Below are positions 1 to 9,968 of a DNA stretch of 64,000 nucleotides, in pieces. The stretch is taken from contig NZ_JADOBE010000007.1 of the NCBI RefSeq assembly GCF_015637705.1, positions 124,001 through 188,000 on the forward strand, given 5' to 3'. Source of the stretch: Pseudomonas sp. N040 (lineage in GTDB: Bacteria > Pseudomonadota > Gammaproteobacteria > Pseudomonadales > Pseudomonadaceae). Below the pieces are notes generated by a model. The model did no database searches and was not told the origin of the DNA. It saw only the letters and a list, made by a program, of their open reading frames with translations. Position 1 is the stretch's first letter. Every line of letters starts with the position of its first letter. Made by a program: the position numbers and the translations under genes.

Positions 1-903
1 GTTGGCTTGTCCTACGGCGCGCACTCCAACCTGTGTGTGAACCAGATCTACAAGAACGGTACGCAGGCGCAGAAAGCCAAATACCTGCCCAAGCTGTGCA
101 GTGGTGAGCACATCGGTGCGCTGGCCATGAGCGAGCCAAATGCCGGTTCCGACGTGGTGTCGATGAAGCTGCGTGCCGACAAGAAAGGCGACCACTATGT
201 GCTCAACGGCAACAAGATGTGGATCACCAACGGCCCGGATGCGCATACCTATGTGATCTATGCCAAGACCGACGTAGCCGCCGGTTCCAAGGGCATGACC
301 GCGTTCATCGTCGAGCGCGATTTCAAAGGCTTCTCCCGTCACCAGAAGCTCGACAAGCTGGGCATGCGTGGCTCCAACACCTGCGAGCTGGTGTTCCAGG
401 ATTGCGAAGTGCCGGCAGAAAACATTCTCGGTCAGGAAGGCCGTGGCGTGGCCGTGCTGATGAGCGGGCTGGACTTCGAGCGTACCGTGCTCTCCGGTGG
501 CCCGACCGGGATCATGACCGCCTGCATGGACGTGGTGCTGCCCTATGTGCATGAACGCCGCCAGTTCAACCAGTCGATCGGCGAGTTCCAGCTGGTGCAG
601 GGCAAGCTGGCCGACATGTATGCCGGCATGAACGCGTCCAAGTCTTACCTGTACAACGTGGCCAAGGCCTGCGACCGCGGCGAAGAATCGCGCAAGGATG
701 CGGCGGCGGTGATTCTCTACACTGCTGAAATGGCCACCAAGATGGCCCTCGACGCCATTCAGCTGCTCGGCGGCAACGGCTACACCAACGAGTACCCGAC
801 CGGCCGCCTGCTGCGCGATGCCAAACTCTACGAGATCGGCGCCGGCACCAGCGAGATCCGCCGCATGCTGATTGGCCGCGAGCTGTTTAACGAAACCAAG
901 TGA
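1..903 (+). CDS. liuA: Isovaleryl-CoA dehydrogenase, C-terminal part (5' end outside window)
   Basis: FAD-dependent acyl-CoA dehydrogenase that oxidises isovaleryl-CoA to 3-methylcrotonyl-CoA in leucine breakdown. The frame is open from base 1, so the gene begins upstream; about 300 residues are present of the usual 385-395. Visible family features are the middle-domain stretch [13 protein letters not shown], the segment [13 protein letters not shown], which in isovaleryl-CoA dehydrogenases carries the catalytic glutamate, and the C-terminal [12 protein letters not shown] and [12 protein letters not shown] motifs that contact FAD. The glutamate placement and the following liuBCDE genes favour isovaleryl-CoA over other acyl-CoA substrates. 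First gene of the operon within the window; any regulator gene (liuR in relatives) would lie upstream. Confidence 0.95.
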   Translation, partial: VGLSYGAHSNLCVNQIYKNGTQAQKAKYLPKLCSGEHIGALAMSEPNAGSDVVSMKLRADKKGDHYVLNGNKMWITNGPDAHTYVIYAKTDVAAGSKGMTAFIVERDFKGFSRHQKLDKLGMRGSNTCELVFQDCEVPAENILGQEGRGVAVLMSGLDFERTVLSGGPTGIMTACMDVVLPYVHERRQFNQSIGEFQLVQGKLADMYAGMNASKSYLYNVAKACDRGEESRKDAAAVILYTAEMATKMALDAIQLLGGNGYTNEYPTGRLLRDAKLYEIGAGTSEIRRMLIGRELFNETK

Positions 904-912
904 CCGGTTTGC

Positions 913-995
913 GGTGGATATGACCTTCGGTCGATATCCACCCTACGCCCGTATCACCTAACCGTAGGGTGGATAACCGCGCAGCGTTATCCACC
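913..995. repeat. Double palindromic repeat (GGTGGATA type) between liuA and liuB
   Basis: Two neighbouring hairpins. The first pairs GGTGGATAT (913-921) with ATATCCACC (934-942) around an inner GACC-ttc-GGTC. The second pairs GGTGGATAAC (968-977) with GTTATCCACC (986-995). Both carry the same GGTGGATA arm, and the second is preceded by GTAG and followed by the near-complement ATAGG. This looks like a short dispersed extragenic palindrome of the kind common in pseudomonads. There is no T-run, so it is not a classical terminator. Confidence 0.75.
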
Positions 996-1024
996 ATAGG
1001 CCGCCCCCATATGGAGCTCGCCGG

Positions 1025-2632
<1,608 letters not shown>

Positions 2633-2655
2633 GCCCTATCAACACACCTTGCTTA

Positions 2656-2714
2656 TGTACGAGCCAGCTTGCTGGCGATCAACCACCAAGATCGCGAGCA
2701 AGTTCGCTCCTACA
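2656..2714. repeat. REP-type inverted pair between liuB and liuC
   Basis: Two arms of about 24 bases in opposite orientation: 2656-2679 (reads tgtacgagccagcttgctgg, then cgat) and 2691-2714 (atcgcgagcaagttcgctcc, then taca). Each arm has its own small stem (GCCAGC/GCTGGC and GAGC/GCTC). The right arm matches the well-known Pseudomonas REP core GTAGGAGCGAACTTGCTCGCGA read on the minus strand. The left arm is a decayed copy of the same core. This is a REP doublet (BIME-like) within an operon; the end of the right arm also provides the AGGA in front of liuC. Confidence 0.85.
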
Positions 2715-2725
2715 GGAATCCAGAA

Positions 2726-3520
2726 ATGACCGACTTTGAACATATTCAGCTCGAAATAGATGCCCGCGGCATCGCCACCTTGTGGCTGAACCGCCCGGAC
2801 AAGAACAATGCCTTCAATAGCCAGACCATCCGTGAGCTGTTGCTGGCGCTTGACGCCGTCGGCGTCAACCCGGCCGTGCGCCTGCTGGTGCTGCGCGGCC
2901 GTGGCAAGCACTTCTGCGCCGGTGGCGACCTGGGCTGGATGCAGGAAGCCGCGACGCTGGACTTCAACGGCAATCTGGCCGATGCGCGTAACCTGGCCGA
3001 ACTGCTGTACAACCTCTACCAGTTGAAGAAGCCAACCCTGGCGGTGGTTCAGGGCGCGGTATTTGGCGGCGGTGTTGGTCTGGTCAGCTGCTGCGACATG
3101 GCGATCGGCGCCGACAACGCGCAGTTCTCGCTGTCCGAAGTGCGCATCGGTTTGATGCCGGCGACCATCAGCCCGTTCGTGGTCAAGGCCATGGGCGCGC
3201 GTGCTGCACGGCGCTATTCGCTGACAGCCGAGCGCTTCGATGGCAACCAGGCTGCTGCACTGGGGCTGCTCAGCGAAGCCTACACACTGGACGAACTGGA
3301 AGCGCAGGCCGACAGCTGGATCAGCAACCTGCTGCTCAACAGTCCGCAGGCGCTGGTCGCCTGCAAGGCGCTGTACAACGAGGTGGGCGCCGGCGAACTG
3401 ACCCCAGGCCTGCGCCGTTCCACCGAAGGCGCCATCGCCCGCATCCGCGTCAGCCCCGAGGGGCAGGAAGGTCTGCATGCCTTTCTGGAAAAGCGCAAAC
3501 CGTCCTGGCAGGAGCAATAA
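2726..3520 (+). CDS. liuC: 3-methylglutaconyl-CoA hydratase (enoyl-CoA hydratase family)
   Basis: Hydrates 3-methylglutaconyl-CoA to 3-hydroxy-3-methylglutaryl-CoA. The 264-residue crotonase-fold protein shows GRGKHFCAGGDLGWM and VVQGAVFGGGVGLVSCCDMAIG, the two oxyanion-hole segments of the family, followed by SLSEVRIGLMPATISPFV. An in-frame upstream TTG at 2669 would add 19 residues translated from the REP element. The ATG at 2726, nine bases after AGGA, gives the normal family N-terminus and is preferred. The gene ends three bases before liuD, so the two are probably co-translated. The LiuC assignment rests on operon position as well as fold. Confidence 0.93.
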   Translation: MTDFEHIQLEIDARGIATLWLNRPDKNNAFNSQTIRELLLALDAVGVNPAVRLLVLRGRGKHFCAGGDLGWMQEAATLDFNGNLADARNLAELLYNLYQLKKPTLAVVQGAVFGGGVGLVSCCDMAIGADNAQFSLSEVRIGLMPATISPFVVKAMGARAARRYSLTAERFDGNQAAALGLLSEAYTLDELEAQADSWISNLLLNSPQALVACKALYNEVGAGELTPGLRRSTEGAIARIRVSPEGQEGLHAFLEKRKPSWQEQ

Positions 3521-3523
3521 GCA

Positions 3524-5467
3524 ATGATCAGCACTCTTCTGGTGGCCAACCGCGGCGAGATCGCCTGCCGCGTGATGCGTACTGCCAAGGCCCTGGGCCT
3601 GACCACCGTGGCCGTACACAGTGCCGTCGACCACAATGCCCGGCATGTCCGCGAAGCCGATATCGCCGTCGACCTGGGCGGAGCCAAGCCGGCCGACAGC
3701 TACCTGCTGATCGACAAGCTCATCGCTGCGGCCAAGGCCAGCGGCGCCCAGGCGATCCACCCGGGCTACGGCTTCCTCTCCGAGAACGCCGGTTTCGCCC
3801 GCGCCATCGAGGCAGCCGGTTTGATCTTCCTCGGCCCGCCCGCCTCTGCCATTGATGCCATGGGCAGCAAATCCGCCGCCAAGGCCCTGATGGAAACCGC
3901 CGGCGTGCCGCTGGTGCCCGGCTACCACGGCGAGGCGCAGGATCTGGAAACCTTCCGCGCCGCCTCCGAAGTGATCGGCTACCCGGTGCTGCTCAAAGCC
4001 GCCGCCGGTGGCGGTGGCAAGGGCATGAAAGTGGTCGAGCGCGAGGCTGATCTGGACGAAGCCCTGGCCTCGGCCCAGCGCGAGGCGCTGTCGTCGTTCG
4101 GCGACGCGCGCATGCTGGTGGAAAAATACGTGCTCAAGCCGCGCCATGTGGAGATTCAGGTGTTTGCCGACAGCCACGGTAACTGCCTGTACCTGAACGA
4201 GCGCGACTGCTCGATCCAGCGCCGCCACCAGAAAGTGGTCGAGGAAGCGCCGGCGCCAGGGCTGACCCCGGAACTGCGTCGGGCCATGGGCGAGGCGGCG
4301 GTGAAGGCGGCTCAAGCGATAGGCTATGTAGGTGCCGGCACCGTGGAGTTCCTGCTGGATGCACGCGGGCAGTTCTTCTTCATGGAGATGAATACCCGCC
4401 TGCAGGTCGAGCATCCGGTCACCGAGGCCATCACCGGCCTCGACCTGGTGGCCTGGCAGATCCGCGTGGCGCGCGGCGAGGCCCTGCCGATCAACCAGGA
4501 ACAGGTGCCGCTGCATGGCCATGCCATCGAAGTGCGACTGTATGCCGAGGATCCGGCGCAGGACTTCCTGCCCGCTTCCGGCACGCTCAAGCTCTATCGT
4601 GAAGCTGCTGCCGGCCCGGGCCGCCGGGTCGACAGCGGCGTGGCCGAAGGCGACGAGGTATCGCCGTTCTACGACCCGATGCTGGCCAAGCTGATCGCCT
4701 GGGGCGAAACCCGCGAAGAAGCCCGCCAGCGCCTGCTGGCCATGCTTGGCGAAACCGCGGTCGGCGGCTTCAGGACCAACCTCGGCTTCCTGCAACGCAT
4801 CCTCGCCCACCCGGCATTTGCTGCGGCCGAGCTGGATACCGGTTTTATCCCGCGCCACGAAGCCCAACTGCTGCCAGCGCCCACTGAACTGCCGGCGGCG
4901 TTCTGGGAACTGGCCGGCGAAGCCATGCTGCAGAGTGATGCCCAGCGTGCCCGCGCCGACGATCCGCACTCGCCCTGGTCGGGCAACAGTGGCTGGCGCG
5001 CCTGCGGCCCGGCCGAAATTGATCTGCACCTGCAATGCAATGCTGAAAACCATCTGCTACACCTGCGTCACAACGGTCAGAGCCGCGCGATTCTGCGCAA
5101 TGAGCAACTGGTGGTTGAGTCTGATGGCCTGCGCCGCCAGCACCTGGCTATCCGTCGCGGCAACAGCCTGTTCCTCGAATGGCAGGGCGATCTGCTGGAT
5201 GTGCAGCGGGTTGACCCGATTGCTGAAGTCGAGGCCAGCCATCATCAGCACGGTGGCATGACGGCTCCGATGAACGGCAGCATCGTCCGCGTACTGGTGG
5301 AAGTCGGCCAGCAGGTGGAAGCCGGCACCGCACTGGTGGTGCTGGAAGCCATGAAGATGGAACACAGCATCCGTGCCGCCCACGCCGGCACGGTCAAGGC
5401 GCTGTTCTGTGCCGAAGGCGACATGGTCAGCGAAGGCAGCGCACTGGTGGAACTGGGCGAGGCCTGA
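3524..5467 (+). CDS. liuD: 3-methylcrotonyl-CoA carboxylase, biotin-carrying (alpha) subunit
   Basis: Carries biotin and carboxylates it with ATP and bicarbonate, then hands the group to LiuB. The 647 residues contain an N-terminal biotin carboxylase with ATP-grasp fold (VANRGEIACRVMRTA at the start, HPGYGFLSENA, KAAAGGGGKGMKVV, EMNTRLQVEHPVTE), a linker region, and a C-terminal biotinyl domain with EAMKMEH, where the biotinylated lysine is residue 611. Domain order and length match bacterial MccA/LiuD. Start ATG is three bases after the liuC stop. Propionyl- or geranyl-CoA carboxylase alpha subunits look similar, but the liu context settles the role. Confidence 0.96.
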   Translation: MISTLLVANRGEIACRVMRTAKALGLTTVAVHSAVDHNARHVREADIAVDLGGAKPADSYLLIDKLIAAAKASGAQAIHPGYGFLSENAGFARAIEAAGLIFLGPPASAIDAMGSKSAAKALMETAGVPLVPGYHGEAQDLETFRAASEVIGYPVLLKAAAGGGGKGMKVVEREADLDEALASAQREALSSFGDARMLVEKYVLKPRHVEIQVFADSHGNCLYLNERDCSIQRRHQKVVEEAPAPGLTPELRRAMGEAAVKAAQAIGYVGAGTVEFLLDARGQFFFMEMNTRLQVEHPVTEAITGLDLVAWQIRVARGEALPINQEQVPLHGHAIEVRLYAEDPAQDFLPASGTLKLYREAAAGPGRRVDSGVAEGDEVSPFYDPMLAKLIAWGETREEARQRLLAMLGETAVGGFRTNLGFLQRILAHPAFAAAELDTGFIPRHEAQLLPAPTELPAAFWELAGEAMLQSDAQRARADDPHSPWSGNSGWRACGPAEIDLHLQCNAENHLLHLRHNGQSRAILRNEQLVVESDGLRRQHLAIRRGNSLFLEWQGDLLDVQRVDPIAEVEASHHQHGGMTAPMNGSIVRVLVEVGQQVEAGTALVVLEAMKMEHSIRAAHAGTVKALFCAEGDMVSEGSALVELGEA

Positions 5468-5478
5468 GCTTCACTGAC

Positions 5479-5559
5479 GTAGGATGGGTGGAGCGCAGCG
5501 ATACCCATCGACCGTGCACCCAAGCGATGGGTATCGCCCAAGGGCTCAACCCATCCTAC
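5479..5559. repeat. Nested palindromic repeat (GATGGGTATCG type), copy 1, between liuD and liuE
   Basis: Outer arms GTAGGATGGGT (5479-5489) and ACCCATCCTAC (5549-5559) pair perfectly. Inside them GCGATACCCATCG (5498-5510) pairs with CGATGGGTATCGC (5525-5537). The element is about 81 bases. A second copy lies at 22753-22830 between ppsR and prpF. No T-run follows, so this is a dispersed palindrome rather than a plain terminator. Confidence 0.8.
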
Positions 5560-5587
5560 AAACCACGCCCACACGGAGATGCACAAG

Positions 5588-6487
5588 ATGACAATGCCCA
5601 GCCATGTCCGCCTGGTCGAAGTCGGTCCGCGTGACGGACTGCAGAACGAGAAGCAGCCGATTGAGGTGGCCAACAAGGTGCGCCTGGTCGACGACCTGAC
5701 CGACGCCGGCCTGTCCTACATCGAGGTCGGCAGTTTCGTCTCGCCCAAGTGGGTGCCGCAGATGGCCGGCAGCGCTGAGGTGTTCGCGCAGATTCAGCGC
5801 AAGGCGGGCGTTACTTACGCCGGGCTTACACCCAACCTGCAGGGCTTCGAAAGCGCGCTGCAAGCTGGCGTGCGTGAGGTGGCGGTGTTTGCTGCCGCCT
5901 CCGAAGCCTTCTCGCAGAAGAACATCAACTGTTCGATCAAGGAGAGCCTGGATCGCTTCATCCCGGTAATGGAAGCGGCCAGGGCCAACGATATCCGTGT
6001 GCGCGGCTATGTGTCCTGCGTGCTGGGTTGCCCCTACGAGGGTGCAATCGACCCGGCCCAGGTGGCCAGCGTGGCGGCTGAACTGTTCGCCATGGGCTGC
6101 TACGAGGTATCGCTGGGCGACACCATCGGTACCGGCACGCCCGGTGCAACACGCCGCTTGATCGAGACGGTCTCCGCACAGATTCCGCGAGAAAAATTGG
6201 CCGGTCACTTTCACGACACCTACGGCCAGGCCCTGGCGAATATCTACGCCAGCCTGCTGGAGGGCGTCAGCGTGTTCGACAGCTCGGTCGCCGGCCTCGG
6301 TGGCTGCCCGTACGCCAAGGGCGCATCCGGTAACGTAGCCAGCGAAGATGTGCTGTACATGCTCAACGGCCTGGGCATCCAGACCGGTATTGATCTGGAC
6401 AAGTTGATTGCCGCCGGCCAGCGCATCTGCAGCCTGCTCGGCCGCAGCAATGGTTCCCGGGTGGCACACGCCCGGGTGTGCGCCTAA
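5588..6487 (+). CDS. liuE: Hydroxymethylglutaryl-CoA lyase
   Basis: Cleaves 3-hydroxy-3-methylglutaryl-CoA to acetyl-CoA and acetoacetate, the last step of the liu pathway. The TIM-barrel DRE-type lyase signature VEVGPRDGLQNE is near the N-terminus, and GLGGCPYAKGASGNVASEDV, with the catalytic-loop cysteine, is near the C-terminus. Three in-frame ATGs lie close together (5579, 5588, 5594). GGAG occupies 5575-5578, directly against the first ATG, and stands nine bases from the second, so 5588 is preferred (299 residues). Acetoacetate is handled by the scoAB genes that follow after 29 bases. Confidence 0.95.
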   Translation: MTMPSHVRLVEVGPRDGLQNEKQPIEVANKVRLVDDLTDAGLSYIEVGSFVSPKWVPQMAGSAEVFAQIQRKAGVTYAGLTPNLQGFESALQAGVREVAVFAAASEAFSQKNINCSIKESLDRFIPVMEAARANDIRVRGYVSCVLGCPYEGAIDPAQVASVAAELFAMGCYEVSLGDTIGTGTPGATRRLIETVSAQIPREKLAGHFHDTYGQALANIYASLLEGVSVFDSSVAGLGGCPYAKGASGNVASEDVLYMLNGLGIQTGIDLDKLIAAGQRICSLLGRSNGSRVAHARVCA

Positions 6488-6516
6488 CTCCTTTGACCCA
6501 ACAGCGAGACGCCTCC

Positions 6517-7215
6517 ATGAACAAGATCTACCCAAGTGCGGCTGCAGCCCTTGAGGGGCTGGTGGAAGACGGCATGACCCTGGCGGTCGGCGGTTTTGGC
6601 CTGTGCGGCATCCCCGAGGCGCTGATTGCCGCCCTGCGCGACACCGGCAAGAACAACCTGACGGTGATCAGCAACAACGCCGGCGTCGATGGCTTCGGCC
6701 TCGGCCAGCTGCTGGCTACCCGGCAGATCAGCAAGATGATTTCCTCTTACGTCGGCGAGAACAAGGAGTTCGAGCGCCAGTATCTCTCTGGCGAGCTGAA
6801 GCTCGACTTCACCCCGCAGGGCACCCTGGCCGAGAAGTTGCGTGCCGGTGGCGCCGGTATTCCGGCCTTCTTCACCAAGACCGGCTACGGCACGCTGGTC
6901 GCCGAAGGCAAGGAAACCCGCCAGTTCAATGGCGAGTGGTATGTGATGGAGCTGTCACTGACCGCCGACGTGTCGCTGGTCAAGGCGTGGAAGGCCGACC
7001 ATTCCGGCAACCTGCTGTTCCGCAAGACCGCGCGCAACTTCAACCCGCTGGCGGCCATGGCCGGCAAGGTCTGTGTGGTCGAGGTCGAGGAAATCGTCGA
7101 GACCGGCACCTTTGAACCTGATCAGGTGCATCTGCCCGGGGTTTATGTGCAGCGCATTGTGCTCAACAGCAGCCCGGAAAAACGCATCGAACAACGTACC
7201 GTAAGGAGCGCCTGA
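6517..7215 (+). CDS. scoA: 3-oxoacid (acetoacetate) CoA-transferase, subunit A
   Basis: Alpha subunit of the enzyme moving CoA from succinyl-CoA to acetoacetate, forming acetoacetyl-CoA for thiolysis. The 232-residue protein has the class I CoA-transferase features [13 protein letters not shown] near the N-terminus and the [18 protein letters not shown] and [16 protein letters not shown] segments. An earlier in-frame start at 6478 would overlap the end of liuE and add 13 residues; the ATG at 6517 gives the normal MNKIYPS start. Only two bases separate its stop from scoB. Placement after liuE means the acetoacetate made there can be activated at once. Whether succinyl-CoA or another donor is used cannot be read from sequence. 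Confidence 0.92.
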   Translation: MNKIYPSAAAALEGLVEDGMTLAVGGFGLCGIPEALIAALRDTGKNNLTVISNNAGVDGFGLGQLLATRQISKMISSYVGENKEFERQYLSGELKLDFTPQGTLAEKLRAGGAGIPAFFTKTGYGTLVAEGKETRQFNGEWYVMELSLTADVSLVKAWKADHSGNLLFRKTARNFNPLAAMAGKVCVVEVEEIVETGTFEPDQVHLPGVYVQRIVLNSSPEKRIEQRTVRSA

Positions 7216-7217
7216 GC

Positions 7218-7847
7218 ATGGCCTGGACTCGTGAACAGATGGCGCAGCGCGCCGCACAGGAATTGCAGGACGGTTTCTACGTCAACCTCGGTATCGGTTT
7301 GCCGACACTGGTCGCCAACTACATTCCAGAAGGTATGGATGTCTGGCTGCAGAGCGAGAATGGCCTGCTCGGCATCGGCCCGTTTCCACGGGAAGATGAA
7401 GTCGATCCGGACCTGATCAACGCCGGCAAGCAGACCATCACCACCCTGCCCGGCAGCAGCTTTTTCAACAGTGCCGACTCCTTCGCGATGATCCGCGGCG
7501 GCCATATCAACCTGTCGATCCTTGGCGCCATGCAGGTGTCCGAGCACGGCGATCTGGCCAACTGGATGATCCCCGGCAAGATGGTCAAGGGCATGGGCGG
7601 CGCGATGGATCTGGTGGCCGGCGTCAAGCGCGTGGTGGTGCTGATGGAGCACACCGCCAAGGGCGGCGTGCACAAGATCCTCAAGCAGTGCGAGCTGCCG
7701 CTGACCGGGGTTGGCGTGGTCGACCGCATCATCACCGATCTGGCGGTGCTGGACGTCACCGACAACGGTTTGCAACTGGTAGAACTGGCCGAAGGGGTCA
7801 GCTTCGAGGCGTTACAAGCAGCTACCGGCTGCCCGATCCAGCAATAA
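7218..7847 (+). CDS. scoB: 3-oxoacid (acetoacetate) CoA-transferase, subunit B
   Basis: Beta subunit of the same transferase. The [12 protein letters not shown] motif carries the glutamate (residue 47) that forms the enzyme-CoA thioester in this family, followed by [15 protein letters not shown] and the [17 protein letters not shown] region. The 209-residue length is normal and the gene appears intact. Bases 7611-7832 have a diverged second copy at 9737-9958, so the region downstream of scoB has been rearranged. The liu-sco transcription unit very likely ends at the hairpin at 7857-7889. Confidence 0.94.
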   Translation: MAWTREQMAQRAAQELQDGFYVNLGIGLPTLVANYIPEGMDVWLQSENGLLGIGPFPREDEVDPDLINAGKQTITTLPGSSFFNSADSFAMIRGGHINLSILGAMQVSEHGDLANWMIPGKMVKGMGGAMDLVAGVKRVVVLMEHTAKGGVHKILKQCELPLTGVGVVDRIITDLAVLDVTDNGLQLVELAEGVSFEALQAATGCPIQQ

Positions 7848-7856
7848 GCCAACGCA

Positions 7857-7889
7857 GTTGATTGCGGTGATGTGTGTTCCGCAATCAAC
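7857..7889. terminator. Hairpin between convergent scoB and sulP
   Basis: Eleven-base perfect stem GTTGATTGCGG (7857-7867) and CCGCAATCAAC (7879-7889) around an 11-base loop. It lies ten bases after the scoB stop and five bases from the sulP stop on the other strand. The T-run is weak on either side, so termination efficiency is uncertain, but the position between converging genes fits a shared terminator. Confidence 0.6.
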
Positions 7890-7893
7890 CCTT

Positions 7894-9597
7894 CTATTGG
7901 CTGTCGACTGTCGGCTTCAGGGCTTGGAGCGCGGCTTCGACTGACTCAAAGATCAGCTGCGTGCCTTCTGCTGATTTGCCTGTCTGGGAGTAGCGCTTTA
8001 TTTCCTCCAGCACCCCCCGAGAAGTGGCCACGCACGCCAACCGGATATTTCGGCGATGCAACTCGCTATTGAGCTGGATCAGCGATTTGCCCGCCGAATA
8101 GTCAATGTCATTCACACCGGTGGCGTCGATCACAATCCAGCGCAGTTCGGATGAACTCCTTTCTGCCAGATGCACCACCTCCTCCATGAAGCGGCCGGCG
8201 TTGGCATAAAACAGGTTGGCCTCGAAACGGTAAACAATGATGTCCTTGGCGGCATACACATTTGCAGCCACCTTGACTGGCTGCAAATGGCCCTGATCAT
8301 CGCTGCGCAGCACACTGGTGCGCGGCGCATAGGTATGCCTTACATGGGCAACCAGCGACATGATTACCGCGACGGCGATGCCATCCATTATGTCGAACAC
8401 CAAAACGGTCAAACCGGTCGCCAGTGCAATGTAGAACTCTGACCGTTCAAACCGGTAGATATCCCTGAGGCCAGCGATATCGATCAATTTGAAGCCGACC
8501 AGAAACACAATAGCAGACAGCACTGCCATCGGCATTGAAGCTAAAGGGCCAGTCAGAAACAGCAATACCAGCATCACCACCAGTGCCGTGGTCACCTGTG
8601 CCAATTGGCTGTGGCCGCCGGCGCCATCGACCAGTTCGGTTTGTGTTGGCGTGCCGTTCACCACAAAAGTGCCGCTCAATGCCGCCATTGCATTGGCTCC
8701 GGCAAGCCCCACCAGATCGGAATTTTCATCGACCCGTTCACTGTGGCGCATGCCATAGGAACGCGAAGTGGCCGCGCTTTGCGCGATGATCACAACAAAA
8801 CAGGTTGCGGCGGTGGTCAGCAGTTGATGCACGTGTGGCCAATGCAGAGCAGGCAATGAAAGCGTTGGCAAACCGCTGGGAATACTCCCGACCACTTCCA
8901 CTCCCTGCCCGGCCAGATTGAAGAAATGACTGGCGCTGATCATGCCGACTACTGCCAGCAATGCACCCGGAACCTTTGGAGCCAGACGCCGGAAAGCGAG
9001 AATTATCAGAATAACCGCCAGCGATATGGTGGCAGTCAGCCAATGCCCTTGATCAGGCAAGCGCTGCATGACTGAAACGACTTGGTCAAAAGGTTCGCGG
9101 CTCAGGTTATGCAAGCCAAACAGACCGGCCAGTTGGCCGCAGGCCACCTGGACGCCGACCCCGGTCATGAAGCCGACAATCGCGCTGCGCGAGAGGAAAT
9201 CGGCGAGAAAGCCCAATTGCAGGAAACGTGCTGCAAGCAGCAGCAGCCCGACGACGAACGCCACCAGGCTGGCAAGTCCCACGTACTCGGCGCTTCCGGC
9301 CGGTGCCAGGCTGATCAGCGAGGCCGCCAGAATAGCCGCCGTGGCCGAGTCGGCAGCCACCACCAGACGTCTCGAGCCACCCAGCAGGGCAAACGCCAGC
9401 AGGGGCAGGAGCAGTGTGTAGAAGCCGGTCACCACCGGTGTTTCGGCGATCTTGGTGTAGCCCATGGCCTGCGGAATGCCCGCGGCAGCCAGGGTCAGGC
9501 CGGCAAATATATCCCTGGGCAGCAGTTGCGGCCGGATTGGCAGGATACCGCTGAGGAGACGGATCTTCAGCGCCGAGGCGATCTGTTTGATGGTCAA
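7894..9597 (-). CDS. SulP family anion transporter with STAS domain
   Basis: Inner-membrane permease of the SulP/SLC26 family, whose members move sulfate, bicarbonate or other anions. The N-terminal part holds the hydrophobic core typical of the family, with AGLTLAAAGIPQAMGYTKIA near the first membrane segment, NAMAALSGTFVVNGTPTQTELVDGAGG, and about 11-12 hydrophobic stretches. The last 120 residues form a STAS domain (VIDATGVNDIDYSAGKSL). The open frame continues upstream, but only as antisense of a scoB fragment. TTG at 9597, preceded on its strand by GGGGGGAG about ten bases away, is the best start (567 residues); an ATG at 9654 lacks a ribosome site. Substrate unknown. The gene lies between the intact scoB and its partial copy and may have arrived by transfer. 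Confidence 0.88.
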   Translation of the reverse strand: MTIKQIASALKIRLLSGILPIRPQLLPRDIFAGLTLAAAGIPQAMGYTKIAETPVVTGFYTLLLPLLAFALLGGSRRLVVAADSATAAILAASLISLAPAGSAEYVGLASLVAFVVGLLLLAARFLQLGFLADFLSRSAIVGFMTGVGVQVACGQLAGLFGLHNLSREPFDQVVSVMQRLPDQGHWLTATISLAVILIILAFRRLAPKVPGALLAVVGMISASHFFNLAGQGVEVVGSIPSGLPTLSLPALHWPHVHQLLTTAATCFVVIIAQSAATSRSYGMRHSERVDENSDLVGLAGANAMAALSGTFVVNGTPTQTELVDGAGGHSQLAQVTTALVVMLVLLFLTGPLASMPMAVLSAIVFLVGFKLIDIAGLRDIYRFERSEFYIALATGLTVLVFDIMDGIAVAVIMSLVAHVRHTYAPRTSVLRSDDQGHLQPVKVAANVYAAKDIIVYRFEANLFYANAGRFMEEVVHLAERSSSELRWIVIDATGVNDIDYSAGKSLIQLNSELHRRNIRLACVATSRGVLEEIKRYSQTGKSAEGTQLIFESVEAALQALKPTVDSQ

Positions 9598-9736
9598 GAT
9601 GTGCGGACTCCCCCCAGGATTTTGATGCTGTGCAGGAATGCTCCCAGGCTGCATGCCATGCAAGGCGGTCCCGCGCGGTTGCCGCGACCTGACGGCACAG
9701 AGCCAATGGTGAGTCGTCACCGGCGCCTTTTGCAAG

Positions 9737-9958
9737 CTGGCGGCTGGGGTCAAGCGCGTGGTGATGCTGATGGAGCACACGGCCAAGGGTGGCGTGCACA
9801 AGATCCTCAAGCAGTGCGACCTGCCGCTGACCAGGGTTGGCGTGGTCGACCGCATCATCACCGATCTGGCGGTGCTGGATGTGACCGACACGGGCCTGCA
9901 ACTGGTGGAACTGGCCGAAGGCGTCAGCTTCGAAGAACTGCAGGCGGCTACCGGCTGC
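9737..9958 (+). pseudogene. Diverged 3' fragment of scoB
   Basis: These 222 bases align without gaps to 7611-7832 of intact scoB. By hand I count 23 differences (about 90 percent identity), mostly at third codon positions and with the frame kept. The fragment encodes the [17 protein letters not shown] to LEELQAATGC part of the protein, has no start, and similarity stops seven codons short of the scoB stop codon. It ends ten bases before the stop codon of the convergent pilU-like gene. The level of silent divergence argues against a recent tandem duplication; recombination with a related strain or an old duplication fits better. Confidence 0.88.
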
Positions 9959-9968
9959 AGCGGGCAGC

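Noticed and set aside
2639..5053. Open frame of 804 codons on the minus strand
   Set aside because: Lies antisense to liuC and liuD, has no recognisable domain and low-complexity composition; a GC-bias shadow of true genes.
9598..9891. N-terminal extension of sulP by 98 codons
   Set aside because: Partly antisense to the scoB fragment, no membrane or family similarity; TTG at 9597 has a good ribosome site.
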